Origin: Verrucomicrobia bacterium CG1_02_43_26
GTDB taxonomy: Bacteria; Verrucomicrobiota; Verrucomicrobiia; Opitutales; CG1-02-43-26
DNA length: 64,000 nt
Direction of reading: 5' to 3'
NCBI GenBank assembly: GCA_001872735.1
Contig: MNWT01000013.1
Location: forward strand, 62,001-126,000
The notes beneath the pieces are model-generated. The model was not told where the DNA came from. It was given only the letters and a program-made list of their open reading frames with translations, and ran no database searches. Position numbers and translations under genes: made by a program. Below, one piece after another: positions 36,926-45,173 of the stretch (the stretch's first letter is position 1; every line of letters begins with the position of its first letter).

Positions 36926-38068
36926 TCAATTTAAAACTCCCTCGACTATTGTTACTATCTTTCCATTTACGATAGCCCCATCAAACTCTGCCTCAACCTT
37001 TTTACGACTAGCCACCCCCATGGGTTTTATTTGTTGTGGATTATTAATAAAATATTCCATTGCCTTAGCCAAATCCCGCGAATCTTGTTTTTTTACCAAA
37101 AAACCATTGCTCCCATCACAAACCGTTTGTCTACAACCAACATTATCTGTGGTGATAATAGGTTTACTTGCGCACATTGCCTCCAAAATGGTTCTGGGAC
37201 ATCCTTCTCTGTAAAAAGAAGGTAAAACAAATACACTACACTGCTTTATATAGGTATATACTTCGCCAGATGTCTCAACCGACCCCAAATACTCTATTCC
37301 TACCTCATTGACAAAACGATCTAACTCCTCAATTTTTACAGCATTAGGATGGCCTGTTTCCATCTGCCCCAATAACTGAAATTTGATATTCGCATACTTT
37401 GATTTTATAATCTTACAAGCATCTACATATTCCCTAACTCCCTTATCATAAATCAGACGCGCACTCATAAGAAAAACAATAGGCCTCACACAAGCAGGAC
37501 ACGATTCACATATAGAGGTATCTACTCCCGATCCCATAATGACACTATTCTTTACGCTCTTTCCCAAAAAACCCCACTGTTGGAATAATTCTCTATCATC
37601 CTCATTTTGAAAAATAACGTGCGCATTAAGCCTTAAAACAAATTTATACAACACCTTCATTATTACCAATAACACCCGTCTTCTGCGCTCCCTTCCTGGA
37701 GTAAAGACATACCCTAGCCCAGTTATCATAGCAATAGACTTGGTTTTCCTGCTTAAAAAAGCAGCAATACTACCAAATACAACAGGCTTATGGTTGTAAT
37801 TAATAATAATATCTGGCTTATGGGCTTTAAGAATAAAATACAACCTGAAGAGATATCCAATATCCATTACCGGGTTAGCTCCGGTACGAGCACACTTAGC
37901 AGTAATATATTGAATACCCATTTCATCCAATGTTTGATGCACCTTATCGTCATAGTCTGCTGTGCAAGCAACCACATTCCAGCCCTGAGCTTGCATGGCT
38001 GCCATCAAATCTCTTCTCAGGTTAATAAGATAACGCGCATGTGCTCCATTTATTAATACTTTTTTCAC
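36926..38068 (-). CDS. GT4-family glycosyltransferase
   Basis: A 380-residue GT-B enzyme: MKKVLINGAHARYLINLRRDLMAAM at the N-terminus, INYNHKPVVFGSIAAF and ITGLGYVF in the acceptor half, then SARLIYDKGVREYVDA, VFVLPSFYREGCPRTILEAM and KPIITTDNVGCRQTV in the donor half. The pattern with ITGLGYVFTPG is typical of the PglA/WbpX-like N-acetylgalactosaminyl and fucosamine transferases, but that specificity is inference. A 111-bp gap without a gene separates it from the epimerase at 38180. Confidence 0.9.
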   Translation of the reverse strand: MKKVLINGAHARYLINLRRDLMAAMQAQGWNVVACTADYDDKVHQTLDEMGIQYITAKCARTGANPVMDIGYLFRLYFILKAHKPDIIINYNHKPVVFGSIAAFLSRKTKSIAMITGLGYVFTPGRERRRRVLLVIMKVLYKFVLRLNAHVIFQNEDDRELFQQWGFLGKSVKNSVIMGSGVDTSICESCPACVRPIVFLMSARLIYDKGVREYVDACKIIKSKYANIKFQLLGQMETGHPNAVKIEELDRFVNEVGIEYLGSVETSGEVYTYIKQCSVFVLPSFYREGCPRTILEAMCASKPIITTDNVGCRQTVCDGSNGFLVKKQDSRDLAKAMEYFINNPQQIKPMGVASRKKVEAEFDGAIVNGKIVTIVEGVLN

Positions 38069-38179
38069 TGACTTTCTTATAGATGAAGGCGATTTTACAA
38101 AACAAATTTACGTTCCAGATTGACGTCAAGCAAGTTTATTCCCGACGCAAACTGAACCCAAACAAAAAGAACTCCTTGC

Positions 38180-39151
38180 TCACACCACAACGTCCTTTAA
38201 CCAAGATTTATTGGCAAAGTACCAATCCACAGAGGCCTGAAGGCCTTCTTGAATAGAGACTTCTGCTTTCCAGCCGAGTAGCTTTTGGGCTTTATTGGCA
38301 TCGGCCTGTGTTTCCATGAGATCCGCTTTATGGAAGGGTTTATGCTCTATTTTCGCCTTCTTCCCCAGTGCTTGTTCGATCGAGTGAATGACTTCTAGAA
38401 GGGTTGTCGGCTCCTTGCCTCCGCCTAGGTTGATAATTTCGTAGCCTAGGGGCCGAGAGGCCAAGATGGTTCCGCGAGCTATGTCATCGATGTAGGTAAA
38501 GTCTCTAGATTGCTCGCCTGTGCCAAAAAGTTCGAGGGGTTGGCCTGTATCAATCCACTTTATGAAGCGGAAAATGCTCATATCAGGTCTTCCAGCCGGT
38601 CCGTAGACGGTGAAGTACCGCACGATGGAAACATCTATTCCATAGAGATGATGGTAAGAATAAGCGGTTACTTCCGCTGCTTTTTTAGAGGCTGCATAGG
38701 GCGAAATGGGCGTATTGACAGGCAGGTCTTCGCTGAAGGGCATTTTTTGCCCCGCGTACAGCGAGGAAGTAGAAGCAAGAACCAGCTTCTTATTCTCTTT
38801 ATCCTTCATGCACTCAAGTAAGTTGAGCGTGCCGATAACGTTTGTCGTCATGTAAACATGAGGGTTTTCCATGCTGTACCGAACGCCCGCTCTAGCCGCA
38901 AGGTTAAAGACGCAGTCAAAGTTATGTTCTTTAAATAAACCTTCCAGGGCTGGTTTGTCTTCAATGTCAATGGGGTGAAAGACGAAATTCTCATAATCCT
39001 TAAGCTGCTCAAGCCGGTGTTGCTTAAGGCGTACATCGTAATAGTCATTCAGGTTATCCAAGGCGACAACACAGTTGCCTGCATCCAATAAATATTCGGC
39101 TACTTTTGAGGCAATAAACCCGGCAACTCCCGTCACTAAAAAAGTTTTCAT
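38180..39151 (-). CDS. UDP-glucuronate 4-epimerase-like SDR
   Basis: Interconverts UDP-glucuronate and UDP-galacturonate in the CapI/GAE family. It has 323 residues, with VTGVAGFIASKVAEYLLDAG, the diagnostic DNLNDYYDVRLKQHRL, NLAARAGVRYS, STSSLYAG and SPYAASKKAAE (Tyr and Lys). I start at 39151 (MKTFLVTGV) since AAAGGA lies just upstream and family members begin here; the frame reaches 39181. Cofactor NAD is inferred. The gene lies at the right end of the polysaccharide locus, divergent from the unknown gene at 39385. Confidence 0.88.
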   Translation of the reverse strand: MKTFLVTGVAGFIASKVAEYLLDAGNCVVALDNLNDYYDVRLKQHRLEQLKDYENFVFHPIDIEDKPALEGLFKEHNFDCVFNLAARAGVRYSMENPHVYMTTNVIGTLNLLECMKDKENKKLVLASTSSLYAGQKMPFSEDLPVNTPISPYAASKKAAEVTAYSYHHLYGIDVSIVRYFTVYGPAGRPDMSIFRFIKWIDTGQPLELFGTGEQSRDFTYIDDIARGTILASRPLGYEIINLGGGKEPTTLLEVIHSIEQALGKKAKIEHKPFHKADLMETQADANKAQKLLGWKAEVSIQEGLQASVDWYFANKSWLKDVVV

Positions 39152-39377
39152 GTAATCCTTTATAATGCCAATTTCCCCCAAATGGAAATGCTAATTTATA
39201 GGCCGCAATAAAAGAATCCTCCCCCATGCATATTTAACTCCCAAGCAGTAATCCTGTAATAAAATCAAGTATATTATCTGTTTTATAAAAAAAATATACA
39301 ACAAAGGCCAGGAAACTTGACTTTTTACACAAACAGATGGGATCATAATAAAACAACCCCATTAACCTGTTACCGAT

Positions 39378-39386
39378 TTCGAACAT
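39378..39386 (+). repeat. TTCGAACAT element at the start of the first island gene
   Basis: The 9-mer TTCGAACAT touches the start codon of the gene at 39385, and the same 9-mer recurs at 40445-40453, just before the paralog start at 40455. It is a palindrome core TTCGAA with a shared flank, probably retained from the gene duplication. Whether it binds a regulator is unknown. Confidence 0.35.
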
Positions 39387-40419
39387 GAATAAGATCTCTA
39401 CCTATTCCTTTAAGAAAAAGTCCTGTACTGATGATATTCAGCGCTTTTACCAAAAAACCATTCACCCCATTGTTCAAGAAATTATCCCCGAAGGAAATTT
39501 GTTATCCAGCAATAACACACGTAGGCAAAATTCTGAAAGTTGCATGCGGATAGTGTTAAAGGACAAGAAAACGGATGATCTCTTAAAGCATACAGAAACG
39601 TTGTATTATATCATCCTAGGACAAGGAATTTCTCTGGAAGAGGGTTTCCAAGAGATCAATAACGAGATTCAGACTCTTTTTAAGGACCTGGAAATCCCCA
39701 AGAGCCTCTTGCTAAACATTAACCATACTGCGTATGAGCGAATCCAGTTAAGAGAAATCAAGGTTTTACATACACTATCCATTGTCCCTCAATCTAAGTG
39801 GCTTGATCCGCTCTATTATTGCCTGCTTTCCCCGAATGAGCATTACGAAAGAATGCGCCTAGGGCACATCCCTGGGAAAAAGGATGTTTCGGCCGGTTTC
39901 TATAAATGCATGCAGACTATCATTGGAGAATCGTTTGCGTATAACAACGACACCCCAAGCACAATATGCAAGGCAATCGCAAACGATTATTACCAGAATA
40001 TGTACGAAATTGATACCAACAACGGTGCGTTGACTACTTTTAAAGAAACAGTTCTAGATCAGATGGTAGATCATTTTATGCGGCGGATGCACGCAATCCT
40101 CTGCGATAATCCCTTTTTATCTGGAACAGTGGAATGGATTGCGTATGTTCTCTGGAAGTTTATGGATAGTGAAAAGGACATGCCGCTTGCCCTTTTACTC
40201 ACAAATGCTTTGCTAAGACGCTATGGTCACCCCCTTTTTAGCTTTAATGACATAAGCGAAACAGAAAATCCAAAGATCACGTCAACCGAGGATGCGTTAA
40301 CGATCATCTTGAACGGGCAAAAACTACTCACTAATGAATTTTACCTGATTCCCAAAAGATTTCAGAACATCAAAAATCCCTTTTGCGATGTAGAATTTCA
40401 ATTTAAACATGAATATTAA
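39385..40419 (+). CDS. Unknown protein, possibly Fic-fold with degenerate active site (copy A)
   Basis: A 344-residue protein, predicted soluble, helical, with no signal peptide. Residues 222-289 (QMVDHFMRRMHAIL, then a helix, then KFMDSEKDMPLALLLTNALLRR and YGHPLFSF) resemble the Fic core, in which HPFxDGNGRxxRLLxNxLLLRxGYPP is expected: the hydrophobic pattern fits, but the catalytic His and the GNGR residues are replaced by MDSEKD. HYERMRLGHIPG near residue 153 may match the Fic flap region. It is a paralog of 40455-41522. The Fic link is inference by eye; function is unknown. Confidence 0.55.
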   Translation: MNKISTYSFKKKSCTDDIQRFYQKTIHPIVQEIIPEGNLLSSNNTRRQNSESCMRIVLKDKKTDDLLKHTETLYYIILGQGISLEEGFQEINNEIQTLFKDLEIPKSLLLNINHTAYERIQLREIKVLHTLSIVPQSKWLDPLYYCLLSPNEHYERMRLGHIPGKKDVSAGFYKCMQTIIGESFAYNNDTPSTICKAIANDYYQNMYEIDTNNGALTTFKETVLDQMVDHFMRRMHAILCDNPFLSGTVEWIAYVLWKFMDSEKDMPLALLLTNALLRRYGHPLFSFNDISETENPKITSTEDALTIILNGQKLLTNEFYLIPKRFQNIKNPFCDVEFQFKHEY

Positions 40420-40444
40420 AATGCAACGGGAAAATACTTAACTG

Positions 40445-40453
40445 TTCGAACAT
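40445..40453 (+). repeat. TTCGAACAT element before the second island gene
   Basis: Same 9-mer as at 39378-39386. Here it extends to the perfect 10-bp palindrome TGTTCGAACA (40443-40452), 2 bp before the ATG at 40455. Its half site GAACA is also found in the lexA promoter repeat, but spacing differs, so no link is claimed. Confidence 0.35.
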
Positions 40454-40454
40454 T

Positions 40455-41522
40455 ATGAATAAAAAAATAAGCCTCACCCCTGTGCTTTTAAATTTCCCCA
40501 ATAGAAATACTACCGAAGGAAACTCAAAGGTCATCGAAGAAAAACCCTCATTTAACATAGCCCGCTTCATCGAGAAAAATATTGAGCCGGACATAAACAC
40601 AATTTTTTTAGATACGAAAAACTTAATTAATGGCATTCAAAACAACCCTAACCTCAAAAAAGTCGTCTATTGGCAAGCTTTATTAACTCATCGAAAAGTC
40701 GATTTAATTTTTGAAAAATTTAATAAGATATATATTTTAGCCCAGCAAAATGAATCTTTGTACATTTGTTTTCAAAATGTACAAAAACAGATCAAACGTG
40801 TCTTTAATAAAACGCCTGAAGTACAATTCCTAAAAGCCTGCAATAACACCCTACTAGAAAAACATGCATTAAAAAGCATTGATTTTGTGGATGAATTAGA
40901 AGGCCTCAATCTAGATCAATTGTTCAACCTCTCAGACAAAATGCTTTCTCCTGCGACCCACTACAACAGGATCAATAAAGGATTTACCCAAAATAAAGGG
41001 ATTCTCTCTATTAGCTTTTATAAATGCCTAAAGTTAATTTTCCATAAATCTTTTTCATTCGAAAATGATGACTTAACAACGCTTCTAAAGGCCTTTTTCC
41101 ATACGTATTACGGCAATATTTATTATAAGAACCCTCTAAAAAAAGAGTTCAATTTCCTCAATAAAACACAGCTGAAACATCACGTAGATCACTTTGAACT
41201 TTGGACAGAGTCCTTAATCCATACGCATAGCATTGATCTAAAAACAACACAAGGCATTGCGCACTACTTTTACCATGTCATGGACAAGGAAAAAGATATC
41301 GCTTTTGGGATGATCGTCATTAATGCCCTTTTGCGATGGAATAAATTACCCCTGTTCTTTATTGAAGGCATGGATAATTCGTTTGACATAAATGTGAATT
41401 CCCCTGAAAAAGCATTTAAAATCATCATTGATGGTCAAAAATTTCTGCAACAAAAATTGCCCACTAAACCTGATTTTAACTACCCGTATTATGACATTAC
41501 ATTCAACTTCATTAAGACTTAA
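40455..41522 (+). CDS. Unknown protein, possibly Fic-fold with degenerate active site (copy B)
   Basis: A 355-residue paralog of the protein at 39385. Shared blocks include SPATHYNRINKG, SISFYKCLKLI, HVDHFELWTESL, YHVMDKEKD, IVINALLRW and IIDGQKFL. As in copy A the MDKEKD block sits where Fic enzymes have the GNGR loop; copy B keeps a His five residues before it (YHVMD). Sequence identity between the copies is modest, concentrated in the C-terminal half. It starts 35 bp after copy A, so they are probably cotranscribed. No signal peptide. Function unknown. Confidence 0.55.
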   Translation: MNKKISLTPVLLNFPNRNTTEGNSKVIEEKPSFNIARFIEKNIEPDINTIFLDTKNLINGIQNNPNLKKVVYWQALLTHRKVDLIFEKFNKIYILAQQNESLYICFQNVQKQIKRVFNKTPEVQFLKACNNTLLEKHALKSIDFVDELEGLNLDQLFNLSDKMLSPATHYNRINKGFTQNKGILSISFYKCLKLIFHKSFSFENDDLTTLLKAFFHTYYGNIYYKNPLKKEFNFLNKTQLKHHVDHFELWTESLIHTHSIDLKTTQGIAHYFYHVMDKEKDIAFGMIVINALLRWNKLPLFFIEGMDNSFDINVNSPEKAFKIIIDGQKFLQQKLPTKPDFNYPYYDITFNFIKT

Positions 41523-41619
41523 CACGCAATAACAATCCGAACAATTAAAGCAAGAACAAGAACGCAAGTATTACGTAAAAAACAAATCACATAAGTCGTT
41601 AATTCAATAAAGTACCAAA

Positions 41620-41648
41620 TTGACACTGAATAAAAAATTTCATAACTT
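41620..41648 (+). promoter_or_regulatory. Candidate promoter of the secreted protein gene
   Basis: TTGACA (41620-41625), 17-nt spacer, TAACTT (41643-41648, weak -10 with 3 of 6). The transcript start would be near 41655, a few bases before the ATG at 41658. It fits the short-leader pattern seen at lexA and at 8411. Confidence 0.35.
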
Positions 41649-41657
41649 TGGCTGGTT

Positions 41658-42317
41658 ATGAAATATATATTAAAATCGCTAATACTATCGATAACCACAA
41701 TAATAACTTGCCATATTTACGGTGAAATTGATTACACTGGAAATATCAATGTAATCGAGCCTATAGGAAATAATCACCCGGGCATACCTATGGTAGATCA
41801 CCATAGTAGCGCCCAACCCACTACGGTTGACAAATATTTAGTCATATATGATAACCGCAAGAATCCAGACGGCTTCGATTTTTTTGGAACTTGGGTTTCA
41901 GCTGGACTATTACGTGCTGTTGTCGTCAATGAGTCTAACTTTAACAAAGACATCAACGCCATGGATCGCACAAGCGATAATTTAAACCGATCAAATTTCC
42001 TGGATCAGGTATTATCAAGTAATGTACATGCTGACATAAGTGGCTTTATTCCCACAAAAAAGATAAAAGGTATCATATGCCATAAAGGCAAAAAGTGTCC
42101 CTCTCTTGGCGAAAAGGTAAATCGGCTTATTCAAGGATACATATATATATCAGTCCAACCAATAGCACCCGATCCCAAGGAAGAGAAGTCCGCTGCTCCA
42201 ATTCCCAGCAAAACAAAATCCACTCCTATCGAAAAACTATCTACAACAGAAGAATCCTTGCCAACTTTTGGGTCATTGACTCTTTCAGATGAGGTAATGA
42301 GGCAGTTAGAGGAATGA
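41658..42317 (+). CDS. Secreted protein of unknown function
   Basis: A 219-residue protein with a probable Sec signal peptide, MKYILKSLILSITTIITCHIYG, likely cleaved near residue 22. The mature part contains the segment DKYLVIYDNRKNPDGFDFFGTW, a pair of cysteines in IICHKGKKCPS and a Pro/Ser/Lys-rich C-terminal linker (about residues 168-200) before a short acidic end. The linker suggests an extended, exposed tail. I do not recognise a family. It follows the two Fic-like paralogs and may form an island with them, although it has its own promoter. Confidence 0.7.
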   Translation: MKYILKSLILSITTIITCHIYGEIDYTGNINVIEPIGNNHPGIPMVDHHSSAQPTTVDKYLVIYDNRKNPDGFDFFGTWVSAGLLRAVVVNESNFNKDINAMDRTSDNLNRSNFLDQVLSSNVHADISGFIPTKKIKGIICHKGKKCPSLGEKVNRLIQGYIYISVQPIAPDPKEEKSAAPIPSKTKSTPIEKLSTTEESLPTFGSLTLSDEVMRQLEE

Positions 42318-42344
42318 TAAAAAAAACCTGGCATAATGTGTAAC

Positions 42345-44165
42345 CTATTCGCCACGGAAACGCCATAAACCAAGCAACATTATCAGCAGCTGGCTAAGCA
42401 TAAAGATGGCCAGTGCCAAGAATGCGGAATCAATAAAGCCGTAAGAATGGAGGCCAACGCCAAGCATATTGGTGCCAAACCAAGACCAGCTGGTGACAAT
42501 GTTGCCGAAAATAGCCATAAGCAAAAAGCCCTTTTCCTTAACAAGCTTGCCCCATTTGGCATGGAGCATGATGATACACCAGAGGACAATCAAAAGGGCT
42601 CCGTTTTCCTTGGGATCCCATCCCCAAAAGCGCCCCCAGCTCTGGTCCGCCCAGATACCCCCAAGCATTGTGCCCACAAAACTAAATAATGTGGCAAACG
42701 CTATTATGCCGTAGACCATTTTAACCAGCGTTTTGGTAAACACCTTATTATCACTACGACTGAAACTGTTCTTCAGTATGCCAAACATGGCAAGTATCCC
42801 TGCCAGAAACATCGCAGCATAACCCAGAGTGATAACGATCACATGGGTAGAGAGCCAGAAATTAGAATCTAGAACCGCGCGCATCATTTCTAGGGTATCA
42901 CCCGACATAGCCAGATTGTGTGCGATAATCAGTGTGGTAAAGCCTATGAAAGCAGCAACCGCTGCGCCAAGGCCATTTTTATAAATTTTTTCGATTACAA
43001 GAGCCAGCAAGACAGCTCCCCACCCTACAAATATTGCCGAAGAATATAAATTGGTAACTGGCGGACGCCCCTGAAGATACATGCGCATTCCAATCCCAAG
43101 GGTGTGCACAATGAAAGCGATTAATAAAAGCCCAAACGCAACCCGAAGCAACACGTTCTTTTTAAAAACCCAACCGAAGAGAACAAGGATAAGGCACAAG
43201 ACATAAACCTGTATGCTGACATAAAAGGGTTTTATCGTATTAAATAACGTCTCCAGTTGCATGCGAAAAGAGAGACTCCCCTGTGCTAATTTTTCATAAA
43301 TAGAGGACGCTGCTTGGTTAAATTGTACCGAATCCTCCGCACGCCACGCTTGAATGAGCGTTGCATAGTCGAGAATAATGGGATTAAGCTCACGCGTAAA
43401 TGCCGCTCCCAAAAGCAGTTGACCAAGATTCATCCAGGGAGTTGTCCCATCTTCCAATTTTTCATTGCTGGGAAAGATACCGATGCTATTTTGCCCCGCT
43501 AGCGCAACAAAAGAATCCGCTAACTGAACAAACTCCTGCATCGCCTCCGTATCAACCGGCTTACCTTCCTGTAAATTACGCATACTTACAACACCTTGAT
43601 TGATAACAGCAAGCCAATGGGCATATTCCTGATCAAGCTGGTTAAGATTTCCAGCGGGATGGATCGTTGTGAGCAGTTGTTCGTAAAGCGTAAGGCTTTC
43701 GCTTAAGTGGGTGATTTGTCGCTCAAATGCCGATCTTAATTGAGATTCAGGGTTAACATTATTTGCCTGGTTATTAATGGCAGGAAATTGAGGCAACAAC
43801 TCCTTATAGGAGAAATATTTGCCATCAGCCTCCTTCCAACCAAATAGCCCAAGAACCTCCGGATTATCAATACGAAAGACCTTATATGTATTGGCTACCT
43901 CTGGTCTCATAAAAACCTCCGCCAACCAAATAGCTGCAGGAAGCTCCTGCCCATTAGGAAGCTGCGCTGATTGTTTTTTTGATAAAACGAGCAAGGTGTT
44001 ACGCGCCAAAGTATCGAGTGGCTTGATACGCCCTCCGTGCTGAACGGGTATTTGTGAGAAAACCTTTATATCCCATTCATTTGCAGCAAATGATTTCGGT
44101 AAAAAGCCGGCAAATAGTGAACAAGCAAAGGCTAACAAAAGCAAAGGAAGAACCTTGATACGCAT
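42345..44165 (-). CDS. ccsA: Cytochrome c biogenesis protein, CcsA type
   Basis: Heme handling protein of the system II (Ccs/Res) cytochrome c maturation pathway. The 606-residue chain has a signal-like N-terminus (LLLLAFACSLFAGF), a periplasmic domain of about 290 residues, and a C-terminal CcsA domain with about eight helices and the tryptophan-rich heme motif WADQSWGRFWGWDPKE. LSTHVIVITLGY includes an external histidine that likely ligates heme. The large N-terminal domain before CcsA is longer than in plastids but common in many bacterial forms. No ccsB is adjacent. Confidence 0.88.
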   Translation of the reverse strand: MRIKVLPLLLLAFACSLFAGFLPKSFAANEWDIKVFSQIPVQHGGRIKPLDTLARNTLLVLSKKQSAQLPNGQELPAAIWLAEVFMRPEVANTYKVFRIDNPEVLGLFGWKEADGKYFSYKELLPQFPAINNQANNVNPESQLRSAFERQITHLSESLTLYEQLLTTIHPAGNLNQLDQEYAHWLAVINQGVVSMRNLQEGKPVDTEAMQEFVQLADSFVALAGQNSIGIFPSNEKLEDGTTPWMNLGQLLLGAAFTRELNPIILDYATLIQAWRAEDSVQFNQAASSIYEKLAQGSLSFRMQLETLFNTIKPFYVSIQVYVLCLILVLFGWVFKKNVLLRVAFGLLLIAFIVHTLGIGMRMYLQGRPPVTNLYSSAIFVGWGAVLLALVIEKIYKNGLGAAVAAFIGFTTLIIAHNLAMSGDTLEMMRAVLDSNFWLSTHVIVITLGYAAMFLAGILAMFGILKNSFSRSDNKVFTKTLVKMVYGIIAFATLFSFVGTMLGGIWADQSWGRFWGWDPKENGALLIVLWCIIMLHAKWGKLVKEKGFLLMAIFGNIVTSWSWFGTNMLGVGLHSYGFIDSAFLALAIFMLSQLLIMLLGLWRFRGE

Positions 44166-44287
44166 ATAAAAAAAATAAATAAATCAAATGATACTCAATC
44201 AGACTGGGGAGCCAGCGAGGTTCGATCAAGATAAATATGAGGAAAGAAAAACTAATCTAAATAATAACAAGGCAATAAGCTATGCCT

Positions 44288-44322
44288 AAAAACACAAATC
44301 GAGCCGGGGGGAGCCGGCTCGA
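44288..44322 (-). terminator. Rho-independent terminator between the HTH gene and ccsA
   Basis: A perfect 9-bp GC-rich stem (TCGAGCCGG at 44322-44314 with CCGGCTCGA at 44307-44299, loop of 6) is followed on the minus strand by TTTGTGTTTTT (44298-44288). It ends the transcript of the HTH gene that stops at 44392 and stands out in AT-rich surroundings. Confidence 0.75.
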
Positions 44323-44391
44323 CATTGCGCTAACCAAGTACTAGGACTTGGAAAAAACCCAAATGAGGTTAAACAAGTATAGTTTAATAAA

Positions 44392-44775
44392 TTAACTAAC
44401 TTTTCTCACCTGAAGATGGTCATAAGAAGCCTTCATGATTTTAACAACTACAGCGTAGCTGATCTCGAACTGTTTTGAAACAGCATTCATGGACAAACCG
44501 GAGTTAACCGCACCTTTAACAGCATCACGCAATTCGGCGGTGATTGTTGTACGACGACGTCTTGTACCTGGTTTGCGAGCAGACAACTTAATGTTGTACT
44601 TTTCAATTAGGGCTTCTGCAAGATCCTTAGGGCTAATTGCACTATCACTGAAGAAATCTTCCAGCTTGCAGTCCATAGCCTTACGGCGCTCTTGTTTATC
44701 TTGTAGGTCGCGTTTACGCTCGGCAAGGCGTGCTTCTTCGCGCTCTACTTCTTTTATTTCTTTGTCTAGATCCAT
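44392..44775 (-). CDS. Coiled-coil plus helix-turn-helix DNA-binding protein
   Basis: A 127-residue protein. Residues 1-40 form a highly charged coiled coil (DLDKEIKEVEREEARLAERKRDLQ), likely for dimerisation. A short region follows, then a basic patch KPGTRRRRTTI and a helix-turn-helix, LSMNAVSKQFEISYAVVVKIM (about residues 97-117), that looks like the Hin or transposase HTH. The layout recalls small nucleoid-associated proteins such as H-NS, but the DNA-binding part differs. It has its own terminator and sits next to a 398-bp AT-rich gap. Role in global or local regulation is inferred. Confidence 0.7.
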   Translation of the reverse strand: MDLDKEIKEVEREEARLAERKRDLQDKQERRKAMDCKLEDFFSDSAISPKDLAEALIEKYNIKLSARKPGTRRRRTTITAELRDAVKGAVNSGLSMNAVSKQFEISYAVVVKIMKASYDHLQVRKVS

Positions 44776-45173
44776 TGTTTGTTTCTTTCTATTGTTTTAT
44801 TGCGATTAAAATCAAAATTTAACATTTCAACCTTAGTGAAAAAATGTAAAAAAATAAAGCCTAATTTTTTGATTTTGAGTTATTTTTATACCCATTCCGT
44901 TGTAAAGATGAATAATGAGAGAAAATATGCATTTATTCAAGAAAAAAATAACATTAAGTAAAAATTAATTATAATACCACAAAGAAAATGGCCACTAAAT
45001 AGTCGTTAATAATAATATTTAATAAAAAATAAACAAAAGACAGCCAATGAGATAGCGATTTTCAGCCAAAATCAGTACTAACCATTATAATAAATGATAA
45101 ATAGCTGCTAAAACACAAAAAACAACTTGCGAAAAGGCCTTTATCTAATAATACTCTAGAAAAACAACCCTGT
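44776..45173. other. AT-rich divergent intergenic region
   Basis: A 398-bp stretch without a supported gene, visibly richer in A and T than its surroundings. It separates the HTH gene (minus) from the nfeD operon (plus). TTGCGA (45127-45132) with AATACT (45150-45155) after 17 nt is a weak promoter candidate for the operon. A 60-codon ORF at 44779-44961 has no signs of coding. The region could be a binding target of the adjacent HTH protein; that is speculation. Confidence 0.5.

Noticed and set aside
44779-44961. 60-codon plus-strand ORF in the AT-rich gap
   Set aside because: Low-complexity Lys/Asn/Ile composition expected of AT-rich non-coding DNA.
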